A stretch of 64,000 nucleotides of DNA from Thalassobaculum sp965228445 (GTDB taxonomy: Bacteria > Pseudomonadota > Alphaproteobacteria > Thalassobaculales > Thalassobaculaceae). A program made the position numbers and the translations under genes. Below, piece after piece: positions 26,849-35,270 of this stretch. The notes below the pieces were generated by a model that searched no databases, was not told the DNA's origin, and saw only the letters and a list, made by a program, of their open reading frames with translations. Numbering within the stretch: position 1 is the first letter of the stretch; the number at the start of each line of letters is the position of its first letter. The DNA lies in NCBI GenBank assembly GCA_965228445.1, contig OZ245813.1, positions 1,178,001 to 1,242,000 of the forward strand, written 5' to 3'.

Positions 26849-27728
26849 CGGCGACGGCGTCCTCCTCCGCTTCGTCCTGGTCGAAGGAGCGCAGCCAGTC
26901 GTGAATGACCTTGATCTGCTCCTCGGTCATCAGCGAGGGGGCATGGCCGACGCCGGGGAACTCGACCAGCTCGGCTTTGGGGCCGGAGCGGGTCATCCGC
27001 TCCGCCGTCTCGCGCGTCAGCACGTCGGAATGCTCGCCGCGCAGCACCAGGGTGGGACAGCGCACATTGTCCCACACGTCCCACAGCTTCACGTCCGGCA
27101 TGTCCTCGGTGAAGACATCGCCGATCGCCGGGTCGTAATGCAGCGCGTAGGTGCCGTTCTCCTGGCGGATCGCGGAATGCAGGGTCAGGTCGGACCAGGC
27201 GAGATCGTCCGGGATGCCGAAATCGGCATAGATCTCCTTGAAGTACTCCGCTGCCTCCTGGAGCCTGTGGAAGCGGGGATCCTCGCCCACCCGAGCACCG
27301 ATGCGGGTCAGCGCCGCGCCGGGGATCACCGGCCCGACGTCGTTCAGGATCAGCCGGCGGATCGGCGATTCCTCGCGCGCCGCCAGCATCATCCCGATCA
27401 GCCCGCCCATGGAGGTGCCCACGAAGTCGACCTCCTCCAGACCGCGATACTGGAAGAACGCGTCCATGTGCTTGAGATAGGTGGCGTAGTTGTAGTCGCC
27501 CTTGTCGGCCAGCCAGCCGGAGCGCCCGCGGCCGGCGATGTCGACTTCGACCACCCGGTAGTCCTTGGCCATGGCGATGGCCAGCCGGTCGAAGTCACGA
27601 CCGTTGCGGGTCAGGCCGTGGACGCAGACGACCACCCGGTCGCGTGGCCGGTCGCCGAAATCCTGAAACGCCAGCCAGACGGTGCCGTTTCGGTCGGTGT
27701 AGGGAAAACTGCCAGCGCTAGGACGCAT
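26838..27728 (-). CDS. Alpha/beta hydrolase
   Basis: 296 aa alpha/beta hydrolase. VVCVHGLTRNGRDFD, DIAGRGRSGW, nucleophile elbow GTSMGG and a C-terminal GVGHAPSL give the expected Ser-Asp-His triad (acid likely in the GEHSD segment). The C-terminus ends in an acidic tail. The substrate cannot be read from sequence. It lies about 30 bases downstream of the decarboxylase gene and overlaps the second hydrolase by 11 bases. Confidence 0.88.
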   Translation of the reverse strand: MRPSAGSFPYTDRNGTVWLAFQDFGDRPRDRVVVCVHGLTRNGRDFDRLAIAMAKDYRVVEVDIAGRGRSGWLADKGDYNYATYLKHMDAFFQYRGLEEVDFVGTSMGGLIGMMLAAREESPIRRLILNDVGPVIPGAALTRIGARVGEDPRFHRLQEAAEYFKEIYADFGIPDDLAWSDLTLHSAIRQENGTYALHYDPAIGDVFTEDMPDVKLWDVWDNVRCPTLVLRGEHSDVLTRETAERMTRSGPKAELVEFPGVGHAPSLMTEEQIKVIHDWLRSFDQDEAEEDAVADAG

Positions 27729-27757
27729 GGTCGGAAACCCGATGCACTTTAAGGACG

Positions 27758-28942
27758 TTAGGCAGTGTCGGGCGGTTCGTCGGCAAGTTCAACCTGTGCG
27801 TCGGCGAAGAACCCGTTAAATCGTGTCGCAAGGGCGGCTCCATAGGCTCCGATCTGCCCGACCTCGATCCAGTCGCCCTCGGCCACGTCGGCCGGCAGCC
27901 TGAACGGCGTCGGCAGCAGGTCGTTGCCGTCGCAGGTCGGTCCGAAGATGGTGAAGTCCTGCAGCGGCGCGTCGCTGATCCCGCCATTGATTCCCTCCGG
28001 CCGGATCAGTCGGGCAGGTAAACGCACCCGCGACCAATACGGTTCCGACAGGTTGCCGTAGACGCCGTCGTTCAGATACAGCCGGTCGCCCTTGCGCAGG
28101 TGGACCTGGCACAACATCGAACAGCCGTCGGCGACCAGGGCGCGGCCAGGCTCACACAGCAGCGCGACATCCTCGTCTATCCCGGCCTCGCGCCGCCCCT
28201 CGATGATCTCGGTGACGAAATCCTCCAGCGGCGGCACCGGCTGTCCCGCATAAGCGACCGGGAACCCGCCGCCGACATCGATCTCCCGCACCTCGGCCTT
28301 GGTGCCGCGCCAGACATCGGCGATCACCGCGAAGGCGGTGCGGAAGGCCCGCGGGTTGAGGCATTGCGAGCCGATATGGAACGCGATGCCGGCCTGCAGC
28401 CCCTCCTCCGCGACGCGGTCGAGGATCTCGACCGCCTCGGCCTGGGTGGCGCCGAACTTGATCGACAGTTCGAACGCGGCCCCGCCGCCCGGCGTGGCGA
28501 CCCGGACGAAGATCTTCAGGTCGCGCCGCTTGGCGACCTGCAGCACCTTCTCCAGTTCGGCCATGGAATCGACGCAGTAGGTCGACACGTCATAGACCCG
28601 GTCGGCGGCCAGGATTGCGGCGCGGCTCTTCACCGGATGCATGAACAGGGCATCGGCATCGGGCAGCCGCTCGCGCACGGCGGCGATCTCCGTCAGCGAG
28701 GCGGTATCGAAGGCGGTCACCCCGGCCTCCGCCAGCCAGCCCAGGACGCGGGGCTCGATGTTGCACTTCACCGCATAGACGACCTTGCCCGGGAAGGTGT
28801 CGACGAAGTGCCGGGCCACGGCGCGCACCTTGTGCGGCCGAAAGCAGTAGACCGGATAGCTCGGACGCAGGGCTGCGGCGAGCGCGGTGGCGTCACTGAA
28901 GCGGCGCCGGCTGCGGGTTTCCGTCGCTGGGGTGTCGGCCAA
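27758..28942 (-). CDS. Ornithine/lysine decarboxylase-type PLP enzyme
   Basis: Alanine-racemase-fold decarboxylase of the eukaryotic-ODC type, making putrescine (or cadaverine). 394 aa. PLP lysine K59 in YAVKCN; HIGSQ; a Gly-rich phosphate loop DVGGGFP; CEPGRALVA; the catalytic dimer-interface Cys337 in FGPTCDGND, which distinguishes these from diaminopimelate decarboxylases; and GAYG. The start is taken as TTG at 28942, because GGAGAGGAG lies 6 bases before it; a GTG 63 bases upstream is in frame but unsupported. Ornithine versus lysine cannot be decided by eye. Confidence 0.88.
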   Translation of the reverse strand: MADTPATETRSRRRFSDATALAAALRPSYPVYCFRPHKVRAVARHFVDTFPGKVVYAVKCNIEPRVLGWLAEAGVTAFDTASLTEIAAVRERLPDADALFMHPVKSRAAILAADRVYDVSTYCVDSMAELEKVLQVAKRRDLKIFVRVATPGGGAAFELSIKFGATQAEAVEILDRVAEEGLQAGIAFHIGSQCLNPRAFRTAFAVIADVWRGTKAEVREIDVGGGFPVAYAGQPVPPLEDFVTEIIEGRREAGIDEDVALLCEPGRALVADGCSMLCQVHLRKGDRLYLNDGVYGNLSEPYWSRVRLPARLIRPEGINGGISDAPLQDFTIFGPTCDGNDLLPTPFRLPADVAEGDWIEVGQIGAYGAALATRFNGFFADAQVELADEPPDTA

Positions 28943-29022
28943 TGGAAGCTCCTCTCCAGTCGCTGCGACCGCGACGTCAACCGATATGCAGACCTGCAAA
29001 AGCACACAGGGCGATGATCACC

Positions 29023-29040
29023 GGGGAGACAGGTCTCCCC
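29023..29040. other. Hairpin in the decarboxylase leader
   Basis: Perfect 7-bp stem GGGGAGA / TCTCCCC with a 4-base loop, about 80 bases upstream of the decarboxylase start and 65 bases upstream of the divergent DUF883 gene. It could be an RNA structure in either leader. No T-run is attached. Confidence 0.4.
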
Positions 29041-29045
29041 TATGA

Positions 29046-29070
29046 AACCGTTGGGCGGCTGAAACGTTCC
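29046..29070 (-). promoter_or_regulatory. EcfG-like promoter candidate for the decarboxylase
   Basis: GGAAC (29070-29066), 17 bases, GTT (29048-29046) on the minus strand. The alphaproteobacterial general stress sigma factor EcfG recognises GGAAC and (C)GTT with spacing close to this. Initiation would fall just before the leader hairpin. The match is short and may be chance. Confidence 0.25.
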
Positions 29071-29104
29071 CTGATCAGTTTTCACCCAACCAGGAGCATC
29101 CACG

Positions 29105-29455
29105 ATGTCTCAATCGAGTCAATCGGCCCAAGCCTCGAAGAACGCGGAAGCCCAGGCGGCCCGCGCCTCCGAAGCCTCCGTCGAGGAGCAGCTCCGCGTG
29201 CTGCGCCAGGACCTCAAGGGTCTGTCCGACGCCGTCTCCTCGCTCGCCAGCCACAGCACCGAAGCCCTCAAGGACGGCGTGCGCCAGAAGGCGTACGAGA
29301 CCGCCGACCGCGCCCGCAATGCCGCCTATCAGGCCCGCGACCAGGCCGAAGAGGCGCATCAGAAGGTCAACAGCGTGATCGAGGCGAATCCGACCACCTC
29401 CGTGCTCGCGGCGTTCGGCGTCGGCATGCTGCTCGGCATGTGGTCGCGCCGCTAG
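29105..29455 (+). CDS. DUF883 (ElaB/YqjD-like) membrane-anchored protein
   Basis: 116 aa. A long amphipathic, alanine- and charge-rich helix (about 1-92, coiled-coil-like) ends in one C-terminal membrane segment, TSVLAAFGVGMLLGMW, and RR. This is the layout of the DUF883/ElaB/YqjD family, some of which bind ribosomes at the inner membrane in stationary phase. AGGAG is about 8 bases before ATG. It is followed after 10 bases by another small membrane protein, like the yqjD-yqjE pair. Confidence 0.85.
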   Translation: MSQSSQSAQASKNAEAQAARASEASVEEQLRVLRQDLKGLSDAVSSLASHSTEALKDGVRQKAYETADRARNAAYQARDQAEEAHQKVNSVIEANPTTSVLAAFGVGMLLGMWSRR

Positions 29456-29465
29456 GCCGGTCCCC

Positions 29466-29912
29466 ATGCTGTCCGGGCTTACAGCCATCGCCCGCGCCGA
29501 GGCCGCCCTGGCCTTCCGGCGCGGGCTCATCGCGTTCGCGGGCACGACCCTGCTGCTCGGTGCGGTCGGCCTCGGCCTGTCGGCGGCGGTGATCGAGACC
29601 AGCACCCATGTCGGGCTCGCCGCGTCTCTGGGCATCTGGGCCGGCGTGACCTTCCTGGTGTCCGTCGGCGTGCTGATGATCGCCGGCAGCCGGCGCCGCT
29701 ATGTCCATCCGGCCGCCTCCCGCACCGCGCTGGGCAGCCTCACAGGCGCCCCGCCGCCCGTCGGCGCCGGGCCGGTACCGGGCACGGCGTCCTCCGCCGC
29801 GGTGCAGGACGCCTACCGCCTCGGCGAGCAGCTCGGGAGTTCGATCTCTCCGGTCCTGGTGATCGGCGGTCTGGTCGCCCTGGGGCTCATCTCCGGCCGC
29901 AAGCGAGGCTGA
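29466..29912 (+). CDS. Small membrane protein, YqjE/holin-superfamily-like
   Basis: 148 aa with two adjacent membrane segments (about 22-45 and 52-76) and a third hydrophobic stretch near the C-terminus (about 125-142), with a Pro/Ala/Gly linker between. The position directly behind a DUF883 gene matches the YqjD-YqjE arrangement; such proteins are often annotated as holin family without phage origin. A strong terminator follows. Confidence 0.7.
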   Translation: MLSGLTAIARAEAALAFRRGLIAFAGTTLLLGAVGLGLSAAVIETSTHVGLAASLGIWAGVTFLVSVGVLMIAGSRRRYVHPAASRTALGSLTGAPPPVGAGPVPGTASSAAVQDAYRLGEQLGSSISPVLVIGGLVALGLISGRKRG

Positions 29913-29948
29913 CACCGTCCGACCGCGCACGACCCACCCCAAACGACG

Positions 29949-29984
29949 AACCCCGGTCACCGCATGTGACCGGGGTTCTTTTTT
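29949..29984 (+). terminator. Rho-independent terminator
   Basis: Perfect 12-bp stem AACCCCGGTCAC / GTGACCGGGGTT (29949-29960 and 29966-29977) with a 5-base loop, followed by C and six T residues. It ends the DUF883 transcript on the plus strand and lies between convergent genes. Confidence 0.93.
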
Positions 29985-30053
29985 GTCTGCCGCAGATCGA
30001 TCGAGGACGCGGAAGTGGACGGTCGCCTGCCCGGCGCGCGCCGCGGCTCCGGC

Positions 30054-31238
30054 TCAGTCGTCCAGCTCTTCCTCGTTGGCGTCCTCGACCTCTTCCGTCT
30101 CGCGCCAGCGGCGCAGGGCGGAGAGAACGACCACGGCGGACGGTACCGCCAGCACGCCGCCGATCGTGCCCCACATCCAGGCGCCGAACAGGACCGCCAG
30201 GATGATCACGACCGGGCTGGTATAGAACCGGCTGCTCATGACCATGGGGATGACGACGTTCTCCTCCACAGCGTTCACCGCGAAGACGATGGCCGGCGGG
30301 AGGAAGCACATCTGCAGGGTGTCGAAGGTGACCAGGCCGCCGACGAACGACATCACCGCGATCAGGAACGGCCCGATGAAGGGCACGAAGTTCGCCACTG
30401 CGATGGCACCGCCCCAGGTCGCCGGCGCCGGCATGCCGATCGCCCAGAAACTGAGGGCCGTCACCAGCCCCACGCCGGCGGAGATGGTGATCTGGATGAG
30501 GAAGTAGCTGCCCACGTTGCGCCGGATCTCCCGGGCGATCTGGGCCATCCGGTAGCGCTCGCGATAGGTGGCGAAGAAGGCGATGCCGCTGCGCAGCAGC
30601 CATCGCCGCTCGCGCAGGAAGAAGAACGAGACGATCGCGGTGGTCAGGATCTGGATCACCACGAAGGGCGCGCCGCCGAGCACCTGGCTGAGATAGCTGC
30701 CGTCGGTATCGACCACGATCTTCGGCTGGTCGCCGTTGGACAGGTTGGCCGCCTCGCCCACCTTCTCAGTCGCCTTCTTCACCTCCTCCATCGTCTTGCT
30801 GATCGGGAACAGCTTGCGTTCGGCCTGCTCCGTCAGCTCGCTCAGGCGGTCCTGCCAGTTGTCGGCGGCGGGAATGAGGATCCACAGGATGCCTGCCACC
30901 ACGCCGGCGGCGATGATCATCGAGATGAAGGCGGCAAAGCCCCGTCCCAGCCCGGCATGGCGTTCCAGGAAACGGGTGATCGGGCTCAGCGCAATAGCCA
31001 GCACCGCACTGCCCAGCACCGGGGCCAGGAACGGCTCGGCCTCGCGGAAGAAGAAGATCGTTGCCACCGCAGCCAGAATCCAGAGCGGGACCAGCAGCCG
31101 CCGGTCGCCGATGACCGAACTTATCGCGTGACCGAAATGCTCGTGGACAGCCTTCGGGCTGGGGGTCTCGAGTTCTGACAAGGCCGGCTCCACTGTGCTT
31201 ACGGACGGCCGAAAGGGGGGCGCGTCCTTGTGAGACAT
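30054..31238 (-). CDS. AI-2E family transporter (PerM/TqsA-like)
   Basis: 394 aa integral membrane protein of the AI-2E exporter family. An N-terminal charged stretch (1-40) is followed by paired membrane segments, a periplasmic or cytoplasmic domain (about 140-220) and five further segments containing the family's NFVPFIGPF motif and a C-terminal GxxxGGxxAVP element. Family members export quorum signals or ions; the substrate here is unknown. The tail is acidic (EEVEDANEEELDD). It is divergent from the CopD-like gene, with 63 bases between. Confidence 0.9.
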   Translation of the reverse strand: MSHKDAPPFRPSVSTVEPALSELETPSPKAVHEHFGHAISSVIGDRRLLVPLWILAAVATIFFFREAEPFLAPVLGSAVLAIALSPITRFLERHAGLGRGFAAFISMIIAAGVVAGILWILIPAADNWQDRLSELTEQAERKLFPISKTMEEVKKATEKVGEAANLSNGDQPKIVVDTDGSYLSQVLGGAPFVVIQILTTAIVSFFFLRERRWLLRSGIAFFATYRERYRMAQIAREIRRNVGSYFLIQITISAGVGLVTALSFWAIGMPAPATWGGAIAVANFVPFIGPFLIAVMSFVGGLVTFDTLQMCFLPPAIVFAVNAVEENVVIPMVMSSRFYTSPVVIILAVLFGAWMWGTIGGVLAVPSAVVVLSALRRWRETEEVEDANEEELDD

Positions 31239-31301
31239 CGATCGGGCCGGCTCAAGCCGCTAGCATGCGCCGCAGATCCCGCCCATGAGAGGCAACGCAG
31301 A

Positions 31302-31766
31302 ATGACGATGACGGTTCTCCTCGCCCTTCATATTGTCGCCGCCACGATCTGGGTCGGCGGCATGTTCTTCGCCTATGTGGTGCTGCGGCCGGCGGTCGGA
31401 GGCATCGAGCCGGCGCCCGAACGGCCCCGCCTGTGGCGCCGCGTCTTCCACCGCTTCTTCCTGTTCGTGTCCGCCAGCGTGCTGGTCCTGCTGGCGACCG
31501 GCTATGCCATGATTTTCCTGGTGTTCGGCGGTTTCGCCGGCGGAGGCGTGCACATCCACATCATGCACGGCGTCGGCCTGGTCATGATCCTGCTCTACGG
31601 CCACCTGCGCTTCGCCGTCTGGCCGAAGTTCCGCAACGCGGTGGATGCGGGCGACTTCGAGCAGGCCGGCCGGCGGCTGGCGCTGATCCGCAAGATCGTC
31701 CACGTGAACCTGGCGCTTGGGATGATCACCATGGTCGTCGCCGCGACCGGTCCTTACTGGCCGTAG
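31302..31766 (+). CDS. CopD-like small membrane protein
   Basis: 154 aa with four membrane segments. HIVAATIWVGGMFF at the N-terminus and histidines in helices (HIHIMHGVGL, RKIVHVNLALG) resemble the CopD family, some of which bind copper or heme. ATG at 31302 has GAGGCA about 9 bases upstream; an in-frame ATG at 31230 lacks one and would remove the clean membrane start. Its relation to the following maturation cluster is uncertain. Confidence 0.72.
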   Translation: MTMTVLLALHIVAATIWVGGMFFAYVVLRPAVGGIEPAPERPRLWRRVFHRFFLFVSASVLVLLATGYAMIFLVFGGFAGGGVHIHIMHGVGLVMILLYGHLRFAVWPKFRNAVDAGDFEQAGRRLALIRKIVHVNLALGMITMVVAATGPYWP

Positions 31767-31907
31767 CCGGCCAGACCTGCAACCGGGGCCGGATCAGCGC
31801 CCGGACGCATCCGGCCGCCCCCTGGCAGACCCCGGGTGCAAGTGCTATGTCCGTACACGAAGCGGCCACGGGCCGCGCCTCCTCTCACTCGTCCCATGGA
31901 TTGCCCG

Positions 31908-32834
31908 ATGGCCCTTGAGCAGCCGAAATCCGTCGATGCCACCCTGGAGCTTCTCGGCGCCGGCAGATACGTCGCCGACCGCTCCCTCGCCACGGCCCTG
32001 CACCTGGCGCTGAGCCTGGGCCGGCCGCTGTTCCTGGAGGGCGAGGCCGGGGTCGGCAAGACCGAGATCGCCAAGGTGCTGAGCGAGACCCTCGGGCGCA
32101 AGCTGATCCGCCTGCAATGCTACGAGGGCCTGGACGTCTCCTCCGCCGTCTACGAATGGAACTACGCCCGCCAGATGGTGGAGATCCGCCTGGCCGAGGC
32201 CGCCGGCGGGGCCGACCGCGACGCCCTGGCCAAGGACATCTTCGACGAGCGCTTCCTGATCAAGCGCCCGATCCTGCAGGCGCTGGAGGCCGACGAGGGC
32301 GGCGCGCCGGTGCTGCTGATCGACGAGCTGGACCGCACCGACGAGCCGTTCGAGGCTTTCCTGCTGGAGGTGCTGTCCGACTTCCAGGTGACGATCCCCG
32401 AGCTCGGCCCCCAGGTCGCCAAGACCCCGCCGATCGTGATCATCACCTCCAACCGGACCCGCGAGATCCACGACGCGCTGAAGCGCCGCTGCTTCTACTA
32501 CTGGGTCGACTATCCCTCCGCCGCCCGCGAGCTGGAGATCCTGAAGGTGAAGGCCCCCGGCGCGCCGGAGGACCTGTCGAAGCAGGTCGTCGCCTTCGTC
32601 CACGAGCTGCGCAAGCTGGACCTGTTCAAGGTCCCGGGCGTGGCCGAGACCATCGACTGGGTGCATGCGCTGGTGCAGCTCGACCACCTGGCGCTGAGCC
32701 CGGAGGCGATCGAGAACTCGCTGGGCGTGCTGCTGAAGTACCAGGACGACATCGCCAAGATCCAGGGCCACGAGGCGACGCGGATCCTGAACCAGATCAA
32801 GGCGGAGCTGGCCGGCGCGGCGGCGGTCGCGTAA
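31908..32834 (+). CDS. MoxR-family AAA+ ATPase (CoxD-like)
   Basis: 308 aa AAA+ ATPase of the MoxR group, which acts with VWA-domain proteins to assemble metalloenzymes. Walker A GEAGVGKTE is at residues 45-53, Walker B VLLIDELDR lies centrally, and sensor 1 IITSNRTRE and the arginine-finger region LKRRCFYYW follow. Pairing with CoxE identifies it as the CoxD type, which in CO dehydrogenase systems helps build the Cu/Mo active site. ATG at 31908 or 31896 are both possible; neither has a clear ribosome-binding site. Confidence 0.92.
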   Translation: MALEQPKSVDATLELLGAGRYVADRSLATALHLALSLGRPLFLEGEAGVGKTEIAKVLSETLGRKLIRLQCYEGLDVSSAVYEWNYARQMVEIRLAEAAGGADRDALAKDIFDERFLIKRPILQALEADEGGAPVLLIDELDRTDEPFEAFLLEVLSDFQVTIPELGPQVAKTPPIVIITSNRTREIHDALKRRCFYYWVDYPSAARELEILKVKAPGAPEDLSKQVVAFVHELRKLDLFKVPGVAETIDWVHALVQLDHLALSPEAIENSLGVLLKYQDDIAKIQGHEATRILNQIKAELAGAAAVA

Positions 32835-32844
32835 GGGGCCGGTC

Positions 32845-34149
32845 ATGCCCGACGATCTCAGCCCGCCCGACTACTCCCTGCCCGATGCCGGCGGCGAGGG
32901 CGGCGGCAAGCTGATCCAGAACATCATGCATTTCGGCCGCACCCTGCGCGCCGCCGGCCTGCCCGTGGGGCCGGGCAAGGTGCTCGACGCGGTCGAGGCG
33001 GTGCGGGTCGCCGGCATCACCAACCGGCGCGACTTCTACTGGACCCTGCACGCGGTCTTCGTGAACCGCCGCGACCAGCGCGAGATCTTCGACCAGGCCT
33101 TCCACGTGTTCTGGCGCAACCCGCGCCTGCTGGAACGCATGCTGCAGATGATCCTGCCCGAGTTCCGCGGCGAGGCCGACGAGGAGCGGGAAAAGGGCCA
33201 GGAGATGAACCGGCGCCTGGCCGAGGCGCTGAAATCCGAGAACCCCGGCGCCGGCGAGAGCCAGGAGCCGGAGGAAGAGGAGATCGAACTCGACGCGGCG
33301 ATGACCTGGTCAGACCGGGAATTGCTGCGCGAGATGGATTTCGAGAAGATGACGGCCGAGGAGGTCCTGCGCGCCAAGCAGGTGATCCGCGACATGCGCC
33401 TGCCGATCGCCGAGATCAGGACCCGCCGCTTCCGCCCCTCCCCGCACGGCCTGCGCGTCGACCTGCGCCGCACCATGTCGGCCACCATGCGCTCGGGCGG
33501 CGACGAGATCGCCCTGCAGCGCCGCAAGCAGCGCACCCGGCGGCCGCCGCTGGTGGTGCTGTGCGACATCTCCGGCTCCATGAGCCGGTACTCCCGCATG
33601 CTGCTGCATTTCATGCACGCGATCACCAACGACCGCGACCGGGTGCACACCTTCCTGTTCGGCACGCGGCTGACCAACGTCACCCGTTACCTGCGCAACA
33701 AGGACGTGGACGAGGCCCTGGAGCAGGTCGGCGACGTGGTGAACGACTGGTCCGGCGGCACACGCATCGGCCACTGCCTGCACGAGTTCAACCGGTTCTG
33801 GGGCCGCCGGGTATTGACCCAGGGCGCCATCGTCGTGCTGATCACCGATGGGCTCGACCGCGAAGTCGGCGCCGGTCTGGCCGGAGAAATGGACCGACTG
33901 CACAAGTCGTGCAGACGGCTGATTTGGCTCAATCCCTTGTTGCGCTACGATGGTTTCGCCCCCAAATCTCAGGGGGTGCGGGCTATCCTTCCCCATGTCG
34001 ACGACTTCCGGCCGGTCCATTCGCTCGATAGCCTGGAGCAACTGGCGGAAGCCATCGGCCAGCCGTCCCTGCGCCGGCGCGAGGGGATGGACGACTGGCT
34101 CGCCGAACTGCGCCGGGTCGAGGACGAGGCTCGACAGCAGGCTGAGTAG
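32845..34149 (+). CDS. coxE: CoxE-like VWA-domain protein
   Basis: 434 aa. The C-terminal half is a von Willebrand A domain with the metal-ion-dependent adhesion motif DISGSMS starting at Asp241, then the conserved Thr region SGGTRIGHCL and VLITDGLDR. The N-terminal half is helical and charged, with an acidic stretch near 140-150. CoxE partners MoxR/CoxD during CO dehydrogenase maturation in Oligotropha-type systems. It starts 10 bases after the ATPase gene. Confidence 0.92.
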   Translation: MPDDLSPPDYSLPDAGGEGGGKLIQNIMHFGRTLRAAGLPVGPGKVLDAVEAVRVAGITNRRDFYWTLHAVFVNRRDQREIFDQAFHVFWRNPRLLERMLQMILPEFRGEADEEREKGQEMNRRLAEALKSENPGAGESQEPEEEEIELDAAMTWSDRELLREMDFEKMTAEEVLRAKQVIRDMRLPIAEIRTRRFRPSPHGLRVDLRRTMSATMRSGGDEIALQRRKQRTRRPPLVVLCDISGSMSRYSRMLLHFMHAITNDRDRVHTFLFGTRLTNVTRYLRNKDVDEALEQVGDVVNDWSGGTRIGHCLHEFNRFWGRRVLTQGAIVVLITDGLDREVGAGLAGEMDRLHKSCRRLIWLNPLLRYDGFAPKSQGVRAILPHVDDFRPVHSLDSLEQLAEAIGQPSLRRREGMDDWLAELRRVEDEARQQAE

Positions 34150-34182
34150 ATCCGGACATATCCGACCGTGGAGGGCGCATTC

Positions 34183-34524
34183 ATGACCGATCCGACACCG
34201 TTCGCCAGCATCGACGACGTGCTGGGCACCGCCGAGGGCTGGCTGTCCGAGGGGCGCAAGGTGGCGCTCGCCACCGTCGTGAAGACCTGGGGCAGTTCGC
34301 CCCGCCCCGTCGGCTCGCGCCTGGTGATCGACGGCGACGGCGCCATGGTCGGCTCCGTCTCCGGCGGCTGCATCGAGGGCGCGGTCATCAAGGAAGCCTT
34401 CGAGATCATGCAGGGCGCCGACGCGCGGCTGATGGAATTCGGCGTCAGCGACGAGCAGGCCTGGGATGTGGGCCTCGCCTGCGGCGGCAACGTCCAGGTC
34501 TGGGTCGAACGGATGGAGGCCTGA
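34183..34524 (+). CDS. XdhC/CoxI-family protein, N-terminal half (CoxF-like)
   Basis: 113 aa corresponding to the N-terminal domain of XdhC: ALATVVKTWGSSPRPVGSRL, the SVSGGCIEGAV motif with its conserved Cys, and a terminal CGGNVQVWVE. XdhC proteins hold and sulfurate molybdenum cofactor for insertion into hydroxylases. ATG at 34183 has GGAGGGC upstream; a GTG five codons earlier would overlap it. The gene ends 3 bases before the next start, so the two halves are separate proteins with their own starts. Confidence 0.88.
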   Translation: MTDPTPFASIDDVLGTAEGWLSEGRKVALATVVKTWGSSPRPVGSRLVIDGDGAMVGSVSGGCIEGAVIKEAFEIMQGADARLMEFGVSDEQAWDVGLACGGNVQVWVERMEA

Positions 34525-34527
34525 GCG

Positions 34528-35235
34528 ATGCGCGCCGATATCTTCTCCAAGCTGCAGACCGCGCGCCGGTCGAAGACACCGGTCACCCTGGTCGACGGCC
34601 TCGACGGCAAGACTCAGGCCCTGGTCTATGCCGATACGGTCGACGGCGACCTGCCGGAAGCCGTCGTCACCGAAGCCCGCGACCGGCTGCGCGACAACAA
34701 GAGCGGCGTGGCCGAAGTGGGTAGCGGCCGCTGGTTCTTCGACTGCCTCAACCCGCCGCTGCGGCTGATCATCATCGGCGCGGTGCATATCAGCCAGACC
34801 CTGGTGCCGATGGCCGCCATCGCCGGCTACGAGGTGATCGTGGTCGATCCGCGGGCCAGCTTCGCCACGGCCGAGCGCTTCCCCAACGTCACCCTGATCG
34901 ACGACTGGCCGGACGAAGCGATGGAAGCGCTCAAGCCTGACAGCCGCACGGCCGTGGTCACCCTGACCCACGACCCGAAGCTGGACGACCCGGCCCTGGA
35001 GATCGCGCTGAAGTCGGACGCCTTCTACATCACCTGCCTCGGCTCCCGGCGCACCCATGCCAAGCGGGTCGAGCGGCTGAAGGCGATGGGCTTCGACGAT
35101 GCCACCATCGGCCGGATCTACGCCCCCGCCGGGCTCGATATCGGCGCTGTCTCGCCGGCCGAGATCGCCCTGTCGGTCCTGGCCGAACTGACCGCCGTCC
35201 TGCATGCCAAGCCGATCGTGGCCGCCGCCGCCTGA
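34528..35235 (+). CDS. XdhC/CoxI-family protein, C-terminal (Rossmann) half
   Basis: 235 aa. Residues about 1-70 form a linker domain; from LRLIIIGAVHISQTL a Rossmann-like domain follows, with VVTLTHDPKLDDPALEIAL, YITCLGSRRTHAKRVERL and the C-terminal PAGLDIGAVSPAEIALSVLAEL, all typical of XdhC C-terminal domains. It acts with the preceding protein in delivering the molybdenum cofactor. In some CODH clusters the two parts are likewise split (CoxF and CoxI). Confidence 0.9.
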   Translation: MRADIFSKLQTARRSKTPVTLVDGLDGKTQALVYADTVDGDLPEAVVTEARDRLRDNKSGVAEVGSGRWFFDCLNPPLRLIIIGAVHISQTLVPMAAIAGYEVIVVDPRASFATAERFPNVTLIDDWPDEAMEALKPDSRTAVVTLTHDPKLDDPALEIALKSDAFYITCLGSRRTHAKRVERLKAMGFDDATIGRIYAPAGLDIGAVSPAEIALSVLAELTAVLHAKPIVAAAA

Positions 35236-35270
35236 GCGACCGCGACCGACGCCTTTGGAGACCATCGCCC

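Noticed and set aside
28943..29104. A speF-type riboswitch or leader peptide for the decarboxylase
   Set aside because: Hairpins are present, but I could not match the conserved elements of a known ornithine-decarboxylase leader; left as unassigned hairpins.
29466..29912. Holin-like protein as a sign of a prophage
   Set aside because: It forms a YqjD-YqjE-like pair with the DUF883 gene, and no other phage gene is present.
34183..35235. XdhC split as a possible frameshift artefact
   Set aside because: The first part has a proper stop, and the second has its own ATG 3 bases later. Separate CoxF/CoxI-type halves are known in such clusters.
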